Source: Pseudomonas taiwanensis (lineage in GTDB: Bacteria; Pseudomonadota; Gammaproteobacteria; Pseudomonadales; Pseudomonadaceae). From it: a stretch of DNA of 64,000 nt. The number at the start of each line of letters is the position of its first letter. Position 1 is the first letter of the stretch. Location: positions 283,129-347,128 of the forward strand of contig NZ_QJRF01000077.1 of NCBI RefSeq assembly GCF_013393345.1, in the 5' to 3' direction. Positions 35,579 through 43,945 of the stretch are shown here, in pieces. The position numbers and the translations under genes are program-made. The notes under the pieces were generated by a model. It searched no databases. It saw nothing but the letters and a program-made list of their open reading frames with translations, and had not been told where the DNA came from.

Positions 35579-37276
35579 TTATTCGAAAATCACCTTGCAA
35601 CCGCTCTCGCCCCAGACTTCCACCTTGTCCTGGTAGCGGTCCTCGATCAGGTTGCGGCGAATCTTCAGGGTTGGCGTGAGCAGGCCGTTGGCGATGCTCC
35701 AGGGTTCACGCACCACCACCAGGCACGCCAGCTGTTCGTGCGGCTCGAACTGGGCATTCACCTCCGCGAGGAATACCTCCAGTTCGGTGGCCACTGTGTC
35801 GCGCCCCTCGGCGCTGGCCAGGGTGGCACGGGTATCCGGTGATACGTTGAGCAGCGCCACGGGCTGCGGCAGGCCGACGCCCGTCACGCAGGACGCCTCG
35901 ACGCGCGCATGGTTGCCAAGCTTGGCCTCGATGGGCACAGGCGCGACGTACTTGCCCTTGGCGGTCTTGAACAGTTCCTTGACCCGCCCGGTAATGCGCA
36001 GGCGCCCTTGCTCGTCCAGTTCGCCACGGTCGCCGGTGCGGAACAGGCCATCGGCGGTGTAGCTCTCGGCGGTCAGTTCGTCCTGCTTGTAGTAACCCAG
36101 CATCTGCGCCGGGCTCTTCACCAGGATTTCGTTGTTGTCGCCGATGCGGCACTCGACGCCCGGGATCGCGGCGCCGACGTAACCGACGCGCACCTGCCCC
36201 GGCAGGCTGAAATGCGAGGTGCCGAAGTTTTCCGACATGCCGTAGCCTTCGAGCAGCTCCAAGCCCAGCTGGCGGTACCACTCCATGACCTTGACCGGCA
36301 GCGGCGCCGAGCCGGACAGGCCGGTGTGCACCTGGTCCAGACCCAGGGCGGAGAGGATCTGCGCCTTCATCAGCTCACCCTCGACCGGATCGGCGAAGGC
36401 CGCGGCCTGCACAGCAGCCGGAATCCGCTCGTTGATCCCCTGGTAGAACTTGCCCCACAGACGCGGCATGGACAGGAAGATGGTCGGCCGCGCGCGGCGC
36501 AGGTCTTCGCTGAAGGTTTCCAGGCCGAGGTTGAAGAACACCCGGCAACCGCTGAACAGCGACACGGCCTCAACCACCGCACGTTCGGCGGTATGGGCGA
36601 GCGGCAGGTAGGACAGCAGGCGGTCGCTCGATTGCGGCCCCCGGCCCTTGTCGTACATGCAGCCGGTCACCGCTGGAGCGTTGTACATGGCATCGAAGCT
36701 GTGCATGACCCCCTTGGGATTCCCGGTGCTGCCGGAGGTGTAGATGATGGTGGCCATCTCGCCCGGCTCCGGCAGCAGCACCCGCTGCAGTGGCGTGAAG
36801 GCGGCGACGATGCGCTCCCAGGACTCACCCTCGCCGCAGGCAGACATCGGCAGGTCGATCAGCGGCAGGCCGACGGGCACCCCGGCACGAATGGCGTTCC
36901 AGCCCGCGGCATCGCCATCGAGGCGGCCAACGAACAGCACGCGCACCTCGGCATGCTCCAGCACGTAACGCACGGTATCGGCGTTGGCGGTCGAGTACAG
37001 CGGGACGCTGATGTGCCCGGCCATCCAGATCGCCAGGTCGGCGATGATCCAGTGGGCGGTGTTCTTGCCGAAGATCCCGATGGAGGATCGCGGCGGCAGG
37101 TCAAGGGAAACCAGGTAGGCCGCCATGCGCCGGGCCTGGTCGCCCACCTCGCGCCAGCTGTAGTCCACCACGCTGCCGTCCGGCAGGGGTTGGGTCAGGT
37201 AGATGGCGTCGGGCGTGCTGCTCTCCCAGTGGAGGAAGCGGTGCAACAGCGTAGGGTGCTCATTGTTCTTGTTCAT
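35579..37276 (-). CDS. Long-chain-type acyl-CoA synthetase (AMP-binding)
   Basis: 565 residues from MNKNNEHPTLLHRFLHWESS. The AMP-binding motif is TIIYTSGSTGNPKGVMHS, A5 is GYGMSENFG, A7 FRTGDRGELDEQGRLRITGR, and A10 carries the lysine in the C-terminal TPTLKIRRN. This resembles the FACL/bubblegum-type group (ACSBG-like), active on long or bulky acids. It makes the CoA thioester that the rest of the operon would use. It is the last gene of a five-gene operon with two acyl-CoA dehydrogenases, an MFE-2-type protein and an altered thiolase. Confidence 0.92.
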   Translation of the reverse strand: MNKNNEHPTLLHRFLHWESSTPDAIYLTQPLPDGSVVDYSWREVGDQARRMAAYLVSLDLPPRSSIGIFGKNTAHWIIADLAIWMAGHISVPLYSTANADTVRYVLEHAEVRVLFVGRLDGDAAGWNAIRAGVPVGLPLIDLPMSACGEGESWERIVAAFTPLQRVLLPEPGEMATIIYTSGSTGNPKGVMHSFDAMYNAPAVTGCMYDKGRGPQSSDRLLSYLPLAHTAERAVVEAVSLFSGCRVFFNLGLETFSEDLRRARPTIFLSMPRLWGKFYQGINERIPAAVQAAAFADPVEGELMKAQILSALGLDQVHTGLSGSAPLPVKVMEWYRQLGLELLEGYGMSENFGTSHFSLPGQVRVGYVGAAIPGVECRIGDNNEILVKSPAQMLGYYKQDELTAESYTADGLFRTGDRGELDEQGRLRITGRVKELFKTAKGKYVAPVPIEAKLGNHARVEASCVTGVGLPQPVALLNVSPDTRATLASAEGRDTVATELEVFLAEVNAQFEPHEQLACLVVVREPWSIANGLLTPTLKIRRNLIEDRYQDKVEVWGESGCKVIFE

Positions 37277-37354
37277 GGCATGTCCTGCGTCTGAAGGGTG
37301 GTGTACCACCCATTGAAATTGTTCTGTCGGCGGCGAAAGCAGCGCCGCGTCGGT

Positions 37355-38464
37355 TCACTCGCGCTGATAGAGGGTGGTCACCACCGTGCCGTCCTGCCCG
37401 CTTTGGTGCTGCAGGGCAATGTGCGCATCGGCAACCTGGCGCCGGCCGGCGTTGCCACGCAGGTGATGCACCAGCTCGATGCATTGCGCCAGTCCGCTCA
37501 CCGCCGGTGCCTGGCCCAGCGAAAGCAGTCCCCCGGAGGGATTCACCACCAGGTTGCCGCCATAGGTGTTGTCGCCATCCTCGACCAGCTTCTCGGCGCT
37601 TCCCTCGGGGCAGAAACCAAGTGCCTCATACAGCAGCAGTTCGCTGAGGGTACTGCTGTCGTGAAGTTCGCACACCCCCACTTCCTGCGGTCCCCTGCCC
37701 GCCTGCTCATAGAGTTCCCGCGCAGCGACAACGTTGACCTCATAGCCCGCACAAGGGAACACCGAGGCCGGATCGAAGCGGGTCACCTGGACCGGTGAAA
37801 CGCATGCCTGGGCGATGACTTGCACCGCCTGGCCGTTGCCGTGGCGGCGGGCGAAGTCAGCGGAGCACAGCAGCACCGCGGCCACGCCGGAAGAGGGCCA
37901 GGCGAACTGGGAATGGGTCAGTGGGTCGGCGATGACACTGGCTTCCAGCACCTCCTCGAGCGTCAACGGTTGGCTTGACACCGCCAGGGGGTTGAGCGCG
38001 GCATGCTGGCGTGCCTTGACCGCTACCATGGCGAAGGTTTCCCGTCGCGCCTGGTAGCGCGTCATGTACGCCCGCGCCGCCGCACCGAGGCGCTCGAAGA
38101 CGGCGCCGAGATCCGGTAGCGGTGCCGGCGCACCCTGTACGCCCAGCACCAGCACGCATTCGGCAAGGCCCAGTTCGATGGCCTGGCAGGCCTGGTAGAA
38201 CAGGACGCCGCTGCCCTCTTCGCCTTTCGGCAAATGCTGGAGCGGCACACGCCCCAGTCCTGTCTGTTCGAGAGCCCGTTGCAGGGTCCCGCCATCCATC
38301 AGTCCCGAGGCGGCGAAGACGGTTCCGATGTCCCGCGCGGACAATCCTGCGTCCGCCAGCGCCTGCCGTATCGTCTCGCCGACCAGACCGGTCGGATTGA
38401 CGCTCAGCGAAGCCGGGCCGAAGGGGGACATGCCTACGCCAATCACATTGACGCAACGTTGCAT
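37355..38464 (-). CDS. Thiolase-fold protein lacking the thiolase catalytic residues
   Basis: 369 residues, homologous along its length to the SCP2-type thiolase at 27306-28493 (shared EDGDNTYGG-LVVNPSGGLLS, LGFCPEG-AEK and CELHD blocks). The nucleophile Cys is replaced by Glu83 (EEGSG for NCGSG), the HDCF Cys by Ser270 (HDSS), and the His of GHPLGATG by Gln318 (GQAPAVSG). Ordinary thiolysis is therefore not expected. Thiolase-fold proteins without Cys can be aldolases (Ltp2-like) or binding partners; no DUF35 partner is seen nearby. The frame is intact and sits in an operon, so it is not simply a decaying pseudogene. Confidence 0.88.
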   Translation of the reverse strand: MQRCVNVIGVGMSPFGPASLSVNPTGLVGETIRQALADAGLSARDIGTVFAASGLMDGGTLQRALEQTGLGRVPLQHLPKGEEGSGVLFYQACQAIELGLAECVLVLGVQGAPAPLPDLGAVFERLGAAARAYMTRYQARRETFAMVAVKARQHAALNPLAVSSQPLTLEEVLEASVIADPLTHSQFAWPSSGVAAVLLCSADFARRHGNGQAVQVIAQACVSPVQVTRFDPASVFPCAGYEVNVVAARELYEQAGRGPQEVGVCELHDSSTLSELLLYEALGFCPEGSAEKLVEDGDNTYGGNLVVNPSGGLLSLGQAPAVSGLAQCIELVHHLRGNAGRRQVADAHIALQHQSGQDGTVVTTLYQRE

Positions 38465-38528
38465 CGTGCTCTCCTGAAATAGAAAAGCTGCCACTTCCGG
38501 GGCTCGGAAGCGGCAGGTGGCCAAAGGG

Positions 38529-40346
38529 TCAGGCCGGCACTTGCTCGAAGATCTCGACGGAGCCGCCCTTGAGCACGACTACGTCACGCTCGACGGCGCG
38601 GGTCTCGAACACAACGCGAGTCGGCGACTCGCGCCACATGCGGGTTTCCAGGGTATCGCCCGGCATCACGATGGCTGCGAAACGCACGCGGATGCTCTTG
38701 AACAGGCGCGAGTCGTTGTTGCAGAACGCCTTGATCACATGGCGACCGGCATAGCCGAAAGTGCACAGACCATGCAGGAACGGCTTCTCGTAACCGGCCT
38801 TGGCGGCGTAGTCGGGATCGACGTGCATCGGGTTCCAGTCACCGCACAGGCGGTACAGCAGGGCCTGGTTGACCTCGGTCTGCTCGGCGATCACCGCGTC
38901 CGGCGCGCGTTCGGGCAGCGGGGTAGCCGCCACGCTCGGCACGCGCTTCAGGCCAGCACCCGGAGTGCCGGTGTAGAAGCTGGTGAACTCGTTGTAGTAC
39001 AGCGGGGTGCCGTTCTCGTCGGTGGTGTGGATTTCCAGCACGCTGACCGAGCTCTTGCCTTTGTCCAGCGCTTCTTTCAGGCGCATGGTGTGCTTGAGCT
39101 TGGCCTTTGGCGGCATCGGACGGTACATCTCGGTGTACTGCTCGCCGTGCAGGCCCTTGGCGAACGGCAGCTCCAGACCTTCGAGGGTCGGCTTACCGGC
39201 GAGGATCGCCTTGAGGAACACCTGGGTCGCCGGCAGCACCGCCATGGTCGGCAGTACGCGGAACTCTTCACCCTTGAACTCATTGATATAGAGCAGCTCG
39301 GTACGATCCAGCGGGTCCTTGGCGGCGCCCACGGCCAGCGCGTAGAGCGCGGCGTCAGTCTGGGTGTACTCGGTTTCCAGGGTGGCGACGGCGTTGGCGG
39401 CCACTTCCATGTCGACGTACTGGTTACCGCCAATGGCGTTGCCAGCCATGCGCTCGAACAGCTCCTTGAAGCCTTCGCCGCCATTGGCGTGGTGCACGCT
39501 CTTGTCGTCGAAGCGGGTGATGCGCTCCCAGTTCTCGCGTACCAGTTCCGGGCTCAGCGAGTCGGTGTGCAGGAAGCGGCCGTAGGAACGCTCCCAACGG
39601 TACTTGGCGTGGAAGCCGCCACCGACCTCGAACAGGCCGCCGGTGTCCTGGCATTCCTCGCTGCACAGCCAGCCCACCAGCGGGGCGACGTCTTCCACCT
39701 TCAGCTTGTCATGCAGCTCTTCCGGGAAGATGCCGCTGGCGATCACCATGCGCGAGGCCGCGATCGGGGCGATGGTGTTGACGCGGATGTTCTTGCTCGC
39801 GCCTTCGATGGCCAGCGCGTTGGTGAAGCCGATCAGGCCGGACTTGGCGGTGGCGTAGTTGCACTGGCCGAAGTTGCCGAAGATGCCGGCGCCGGAGGCG
39901 GTCATGACGATGCGGCCGTAGCCCTTGTCGCGCATGATCGGCCAGACGGCGTGGGTCAGGCGGAAGGCGCCCTTCACGTGCACGTCCTGGATCAGGTCCC
40001 ACTGCTCTTCGGTCATCTTGTGGAACGAGGTGTCGCGCAGGATGCCGGCGTTGTTGATCAGGATGTCGACGGTGCCGAACGCCTCCAGGGCGGTGGCGAC
40101 GATCTTCTCGCCCTCGGTCACCGAGTTGTAGTCGGCCACCGCCTCGCCGCCCATGGCCTGGATTTCGGCGACCACGGCGTCGGCCGCGGCGGACGAGCTG
40201 CCTACGCCAGCGGTGGTCACGCCCAGGTCATTGACCACGACCTTGGCACCACGGGAACCCAGCAGCAGCGCGTGGGCACGGCCCAGGCCGTTGCCGGCGC
40301 CAGTAACGATGGCGACTTTGCCGTCGAAGCGAATTTCTTGAGACAC
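38529..40346 (-). CDS. MFE-2-type bifunctional enzyme: SDR 3-hydroxyacyl-CoA dehydrogenase fused to MaoC hydratase
   Basis: 605 residues. The SDR part (about 1-300) has TGAGNGLGRA (15-24), LINNAGILRD, Ser151 and Tyr164/Lys168 in CNYATAKSG. A central domain of about 300-440 is the non-catalytic hot-dog. The C-terminal MaoC domain has LCGDWNPMHVDPDYAAKAGY, the hydratase-2 motif, and KPFLHGLCTFGYAGRHV. This is the bacterial relative of peroxisomal multifunctional enzyme 2 without the SCP2 tail. It would hydrate 2-enoyl-CoA and oxidise (3R)-hydroxyacyl-CoA. The operon at 25-28 kb encodes the same steps on separate chains. Confidence 0.92.
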   Translation of the reverse strand: MSQEIRFDGKVAIVTGAGNGLGRAHALLLGSRGAKVVVNDLGVTTAGVGSSSAAADAVVAEIQAMGGEAVADYNSVTEGEKIVATALEAFGTVDILINNAGILRDTSFHKMTEEQWDLIQDVHVKGAFRLTHAVWPIMRDKGYGRIVMTASGAGIFGNFGQCNYATAKSGLIGFTNALAIEGASKNIRVNTIAPIAASRMVIASGIFPEELHDKLKVEDVAPLVGWLCSEECQDTGGLFEVGGGFHAKYRWERSYGRFLHTDSLSPELVRENWERITRFDDKSVHHANGGEGFKELFERMAGNAIGGNQYVDMEVAANAVATLETEYTQTDAALYALAVGAAKDPLDRTELLYINEFKGEEFRVLPTMAVLPATQVFLKAILAGKPTLEGLELPFAKGLHGEQYTEMYRPMPPKAKLKHTMRLKEALDKGKSSVSVLEIHTTDENGTPLYYNEFTSFYTGTPGAGLKRVPSVAATPLPERAPDAVIAEQTEVNQALLYRLCGDWNPMHVDPDYAAKAGYEKPFLHGLCTFGYAGRHVIKAFCNNDSRLFKSIRVRFAAIVMPGDTLETRMWRESPTRVVFETRAVERDVVVLKGGSVEIFEQVPA

Positions 40347-40461
40347 GTTAGGGCTCCTCTCCTGAAGAGATAGTTGTTATCGCGACGCAGGGCTCCAGCG
40401 CCCGGCCGCCCTGATGGACGAACCGACGCGGATTGCGACCGCAGGTTGGCTCAGGCTCGCC

Positions 40462-41610
40462 TCACAGGGTGCGGGCGATGATTTCCTTCATGATTTCGTT
40501 GGTGCCGCCCCAGATGCGGTTGCCTCGGGTATCGAGGTAGAGCCGGGCGATGGGGTACTCGGTCATGTAGCCGTTGCCGCCATGCAGTTGCAGGCAGGCA
40601 TCGACCACCCGGCTGCTCAGCTCGGCGGTCCAGTACTTGGCCACCGCCGCCGTTTCGGCGCTCAGCTCGCCGCGCAGCAGCAGCTCCATGCAGCTGTCGA
40701 TCCACGAGCGGCCGATCTGCACTTCGGTCTTCAGTTGCGCCAGGGTGAAGCGCGAGTTCTGGAAATCCAGCACCGGCTTGCCGAAGACGATGCGCGTGCG
40801 GGTGTACTCGACCGTGTGCTCCAGGGCTGCCTCGGCCTGGGCCTGGAAGCCCACGGCACCGATGATGCGTTCCCAGGCCAGGTCGTGCATGAGTTGGTAG
40901 AAGCCCTGTCCTTCCACACCGCCGAGGACGTTCTCGGACGGCACGCGGCAATCGTCGAAGAACAGCATGCTGGTGTCCTGGGCGTGCAGGCCGATCTTTT
41001 CCAATGGTTGGGAACGGGCGAAGCCCTCGCGCTCCTTCTCCACGATGACCAGTGAGATGTCCTTGGCGCTGCCGCTGTTGCCGGTCTTGCACACCACCAG
41101 CGCCAGGTCGCACGAGGCGCCGTTGGAAATGAAGGTCTTGGAACCGTTGAGCACGAACTCGTCGCCCTCGCGCACGGCGCGGGTCCTGACTGCCTGCAGG
41201 TCGGAGCCGGTGTTGGGCTCGGTCATGGCGATGGCGCCCACCGCCTCGCCGGCGATCATTCTCGGCAGCCAGGCCTGCTTCTGCGCCTCGGTGCCGTAGT
41301 TGAGGATGTAGAACGCCACCAGGCCGTGTACGCCGAAGCCGATCAGGCCGGTGGCGCCCACCCGCATGAATTCCTCGGCGAAGATCATGTCGAACAGCCG
41401 GTCGGCGCCAGGACCACCGTATTCCTCGGGCATGGAAGGCAGCAGCATTCCCAGGTCACCGGCCTTGCGCCAGACCTCGCGGGGGACGCACTTGTCCTTC
41501 TCCCACTGGGCATGGAAGGGCGCGACCTCTTCCTCCATGAACCGGCGGCAGGCGCGGCGGAACTCTTCGTGCTCGGAGCTGAACAGGGTACGGGGGATCA
41601 GATATTCCAT
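40462..41610 (-). CDS. LCAD-type acyl-CoA dehydrogenase (A)
   Basis: 382 residues from MEYLIPRTLFSSEHEEFRRA. FAD/substrate motifs AIAMTEPNTGSDLQAVRTRA, NGSKTFISNG and LQLHGGNGYM are present. The usual C-terminal YEGT Glu is replaced (WGGTNEIMKE), while Glu264 in ALEHTVEYTR occupies the helix-G position used as base by long-chain and isovaleryl-CoA dehydrogenases. It would insert the alpha-beta double bond in an acyl-CoA, giving electrons to ETF. It lies 23 bases after its paralogue B and 115 bases before the MFE-2 gene. An in-frame upstream extension is non-homologous. Confidence 0.93.
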   Translation of the reverse strand: MEYLIPRTLFSSEHEEFRRACRRFMEEEVAPFHAQWEKDKCVPREVWRKAGDLGMLLPSMPEEYGGPGADRLFDMIFAEEFMRVGATGLIGFGVHGLVAFYILNYGTEAQKQAWLPRMIAGEAVGAIAMTEPNTGSDLQAVRTRAVREGDEFVLNGSKTFISNGASCDLALVVCKTGNSGSAKDISLVIVEKEREGFARSQPLEKIGLHAQDTSMLFFDDCRVPSENVLGGVEGQGFYQLMHDLAWERIIGAVGFQAQAEAALEHTVEYTRTRIVFGKPVLDFQNSRFTLAQLKTEVQIGRSWIDSCMELLLRGELSAETAAVAKYWTAELSSRVVDACLQLHGGNGYMTEYPIARLYLDTRGNRIWGGTNEIMKEIIARTL

Positions 41611-41633
41611 TGCGTATTCCTCTGCGACCCGGA

Positions 41634-42779
41634 TCAGAGCGTGCGCCCGACCAGATCCTTCATGATGTCGTTGGCGCCGCCGGCGATGCGCAGCACGCGG
41701 TGGTCGAGGTAGTGGCGGGCAACCGGGTACTCGAGCATGTAGCCGTTGCCGCCGTGCAGTTGGACGCACTCGTCCACTACCTTGGTGTAGAGGTCGGAAC
41801 ACCACAGCTTGGCGGAGGCTGCCGCCTCGGGGCTGAGGGTCCGCGCCAGGCACTGTTCCATGCAGCGGTCGACGTAGTTCTGCGACACCGCCAGCTGCAT
41901 CTTCAGGTCGGCCAATTTGAAGCGGGTGTTCTGGAAGGCGAAGATCGGCTTGCCGAAAACGGTGCGGCCCTTGGTGTACTCCAAGGTGCTTTCCAGCACT
42001 GCCTGGGCGCCGGCGACGCTGCTGATGGCGATGGACAGGCGCTCCCAGGCCAGCTCCTTCATCAACTGGATGAAGCCCTTCCCTTCCACCCCGCCCAGCA
42101 GGTTCTCGCGCGGTACGCGGACGTCCTCGAAGAACAGCATGGTGGTGTCCTGGGCGTGCAGTCCGACCTTGCGCAACGGCTTGGATTTGCTGAAGCCCAC
42201 ACGGTCAGCTTCCACCAGGATCAGCGAGATGTCCTGGGCGCCCTTGCCGGAACTGCCGGTCTTGGCGACCACGACGACGATGTCGCAGTTGGTGCCATTG
42301 GAGATGAACGTCTTGGCGCCATTGATGACGTACTCGTCACCGTCCAGCACCGCGCGGGTCTTCACCGCCTGCAGGTCGGAACCGGTATCCGGCTCGGTCA
42401 TGGCTACGGCGCCAATGGCTTCGCCCGCCGCCATCTTCGGCAGCCAGGCCTGCTTCTGCGCTTCGTTGCCGAAGTTCACCAGGTAGCCGGCGACGATGTC
42501 GTGCACGCCAAAGCCGATCAGGCCGGATGCCTGGCCTGCGCGGTAGATCTCTTCGGTTGCGACCATCGAGAAACGACGGTCAAGGCCCAGGCCGCCATAG
42601 GCTTCCGGGGTGGTGGCATTGAGCATGCCCAGCTCGCCGGCGCGCTTCCAGATTTCACGGGGTACCCGGTGATCCTCTTCCCACTGCTCCAGATGGGGAG
42701 CGCACTCCTCCGCCAGGAAGCGTCGCACGGTGCTGCGAAACTCCTCGTGCTCGTGATCAAACAGGGTACGCGGAATCAT
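41634..42779 (-). CDS. LCAD-type acyl-CoA dehydrogenase (B)
   Basis: 381 residues, MIPRTLFDHEHEEFRSTVRR. The catalytic Glu is Glu263 (VLESTLEYTK) by the LCAD pattern, and the C-terminus has AGGANDIMKDLVGRTL. The protein is strikingly similar to the one encoded at 46885-48027: the first 26 residues are identical and long internal blocks are shared. It is the first gene of the five-gene minus-strand operon. GAGGAGAC precedes the ATG. Paired adjacent dehydrogenases often form heterotetramers in steroid side-chain pathways; whether A and B do so here is a guess. Confidence 0.93.
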   Translation of the reverse strand: MIPRTLFDHEHEEFRSTVRRFLAEECAPHLEQWEEDHRVPREIWKRAGELGMLNATTPEAYGGLGLDRRFSMVATEEIYRAGQASGLIGFGVHDIVAGYLVNFGNEAQKQAWLPKMAAGEAIGAVAMTEPDTGSDLQAVKTRAVLDGDEYVINGAKTFISNGTNCDIVVVVAKTGSSGKGAQDISLILVEADRVGFSKSKPLRKVGLHAQDTTMLFFEDVRVPRENLLGGVEGKGFIQLMKELAWERLSIAISSVAGAQAVLESTLEYTKGRTVFGKPIFAFQNTRFKLADLKMQLAVSQNYVDRCMEQCLARTLSPEAAASAKLWCSDLYTKVVDECVQLHGGNGYMLEYPVARHYLDHRVLRIAGGANDIMKDLVGRTL

Positions 42780-43202
42780 GGGGGGGGTCTCCTCGGCTCA
42801 ATCGTTCCGCCACCCCTTCGGGCGGCTCTGGATCGATCATAGGAGGAGGTATTCGGGGTCAGCCCCCTCAGGGAGGGGGGGATACGGGGGCCTGCGAGGC
42901 ACCGCCCTGCCCAACCTTTCGAACTGCCCCGCTGCGATGTGGGGGCGATTTCAATCGCCAAGCGGACCGCAGGTTCGCCACTGATGCCTGCATGGGGCAG
43001 CTACGCCGCCCTTAGCGAATGAATTCGCCCCCACAGGGAGAGACGCCCTGCCCACCATTTCGGACCGACCGGGATGCAATGTGGGAGAGCCACTATCCGT
43101 AGAACTACGGAGCGGCGCAGGTAGTCGGGCGCATACCGCGGCGCAAGCGTTCTGGCCAGACTGCTCGCATCTCGACACCTCATCCACCTGAAGGACATCA
43201 CC
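42780..43202. other. Intergenic region with dispersed repeats and a perfect palindrome
   Basis: The 423 bases between divergent genes include a hairpin at 42808-42825, a CCCCTC/GAGGGGG stretch near 42870, and sequence related to the tandem array at 54-56 kb (GGGGGCGATTTCAATCGCCA at 42943 and GCGAATGAATTCGCCCCCAC near 43015). A perfect palindrome TCCGTAG-AA-CTACGGA sits at 43096-43111. No gene is seen. Confidence 0.6.
43096..43111. promoter_or_regulatory. Perfect 16-bp palindrome upstream of the HbpS-like gene
   Basis: TCCGTAG, two A, CTACGGA; it lies about 92 bases before the ATG of the secreted HbpS/GlcG-like gene. It could be an operator, for instance for one of the two MalT-like regulators. 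No second copy was found, so this is only a candidate. Confidence 0.35.
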
Positions 43203-43691
43203 ATGAATCGTCACGCCATTGCCGCACTGTTCTCCGCCCTGACTTTCGCCGGCACCACCCACGCCGCCGTGCTGAGCGAAAGCAACATTTCCACCGCCGA
43301 CGCGCAGAAGCTGGCCAGCGCCACGGTCGCCGCCTGCCAGGCCAAGGGCTACAACGTCAGCGCTGCGGTGGTGGACCGCGCCGGCCTGCTGAAGGCCTTC
43401 GCCCGTGCCGACAACGCTGGCCCGCACACCATCGAAGCCAGTCAGGCCAAGGCATTCACGTCCGCCTCGGCCAAGGCACCGACCCTGACCATCATGGAAA
43501 ACGCCCAGAAGAACCCGGCCGCCGCCAACCTGACCGACATCCCCGGCTTCCTGCTGCTAGGCGGCGGTGTACCGGTCAAGGCTGGTGATGCGGTCATCGG
43601 CGCCATCGGCGTAGCCGGCGCTCCGGGCGGCCACCTGGACGCGCAGTGCGCTGACGAAGTGCTCGCCGCGAACGCTGGGCTGTTCAAGTAA
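43203..43691 (+). CDS. Secreted HbpS/GlcG-family protein
   Basis: 162 residues with a Sec signal peptide (MNRHAIAALFSALTFAGTTH). The mature part has the family pattern: ISTADAQKLASATVAACQAK, VSAAVVDRAGLLKAFARADN, ASQAKAFTSASAKAPT, PGFLLLGGGVPVKAGDAVIG and GAIGVAGAPGGHLDAQCADE. HbpS of Streptomyces binds haem; others are found beside PQQ-dependent alcohol dehydrogenase and glycolate genes. The role is not settled. It sits alone between two catabolic units, followed by a REP pair. Confidence 0.88.
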   Translation: MNRHAIAALFSALTFAGTTHAAVLSESNISTADAQKLASATVAACQAKGYNVSAAVVDRAGLLKAFARADNAGPHTIEASQAKAFTSASAKAPTLTIMENAQKNPAAANLTDIPGFLLLGGGVPVKAGDAVIGAIGVAGAPGGHLDAQCADEVLAANAGLFK

Positions 43692-43709
43692 GACGAAGTC
43701 GGCCTTTCT

Positions 43710-43772
43710 GTAGGAGCGAGCTTGCTCGCGAACAGCCCGGGCACGATCTTTCGCGAGCAAGCTCGCTCCTAC
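43710..43772. repeat. REP-like inverted pair
   Basis: GTAGGAGCGAGCTTGCTCGC and CGCGAGCAAGCTCGCTCCTA face each other between the convergent HbpS-like and MalT-like genes. Confidence 0.75.
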
Positions 43773-43945
43773 CCAGTCAGTAGCCTGCTCCCCCTCGCAT
43801 GGGGTGGTTTGCGAAATGAGTACGCGGCATAGACTCGCCCGGCGAATTGCCAGCGGACGGAGCGCATGGCGCGTCCACGCAACGCTCCACGTCTCCGCCC
43901 TGCTGGCGATTTCGCGTCAGACGCAGGGTGGACTGCCGCGTGCGT

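Noticed and set aside
37355-38464. Calling the altered thiolase a pseudogene.
   Set aside because: The frame is complete, has no stops or frameshifts, keeps the fold-defining blocks and lies in a tight operon, so a changed function is more likely than decay.
38517-40373. Long plus-strand frame opposite the MFE-2-type gene.
   Set aside because: Its product is repetitive and His/Gln/Gly/Arg-rich, typical of antisense frames in high-GC DNA; the minus-strand gene has complete catalytic motifs.
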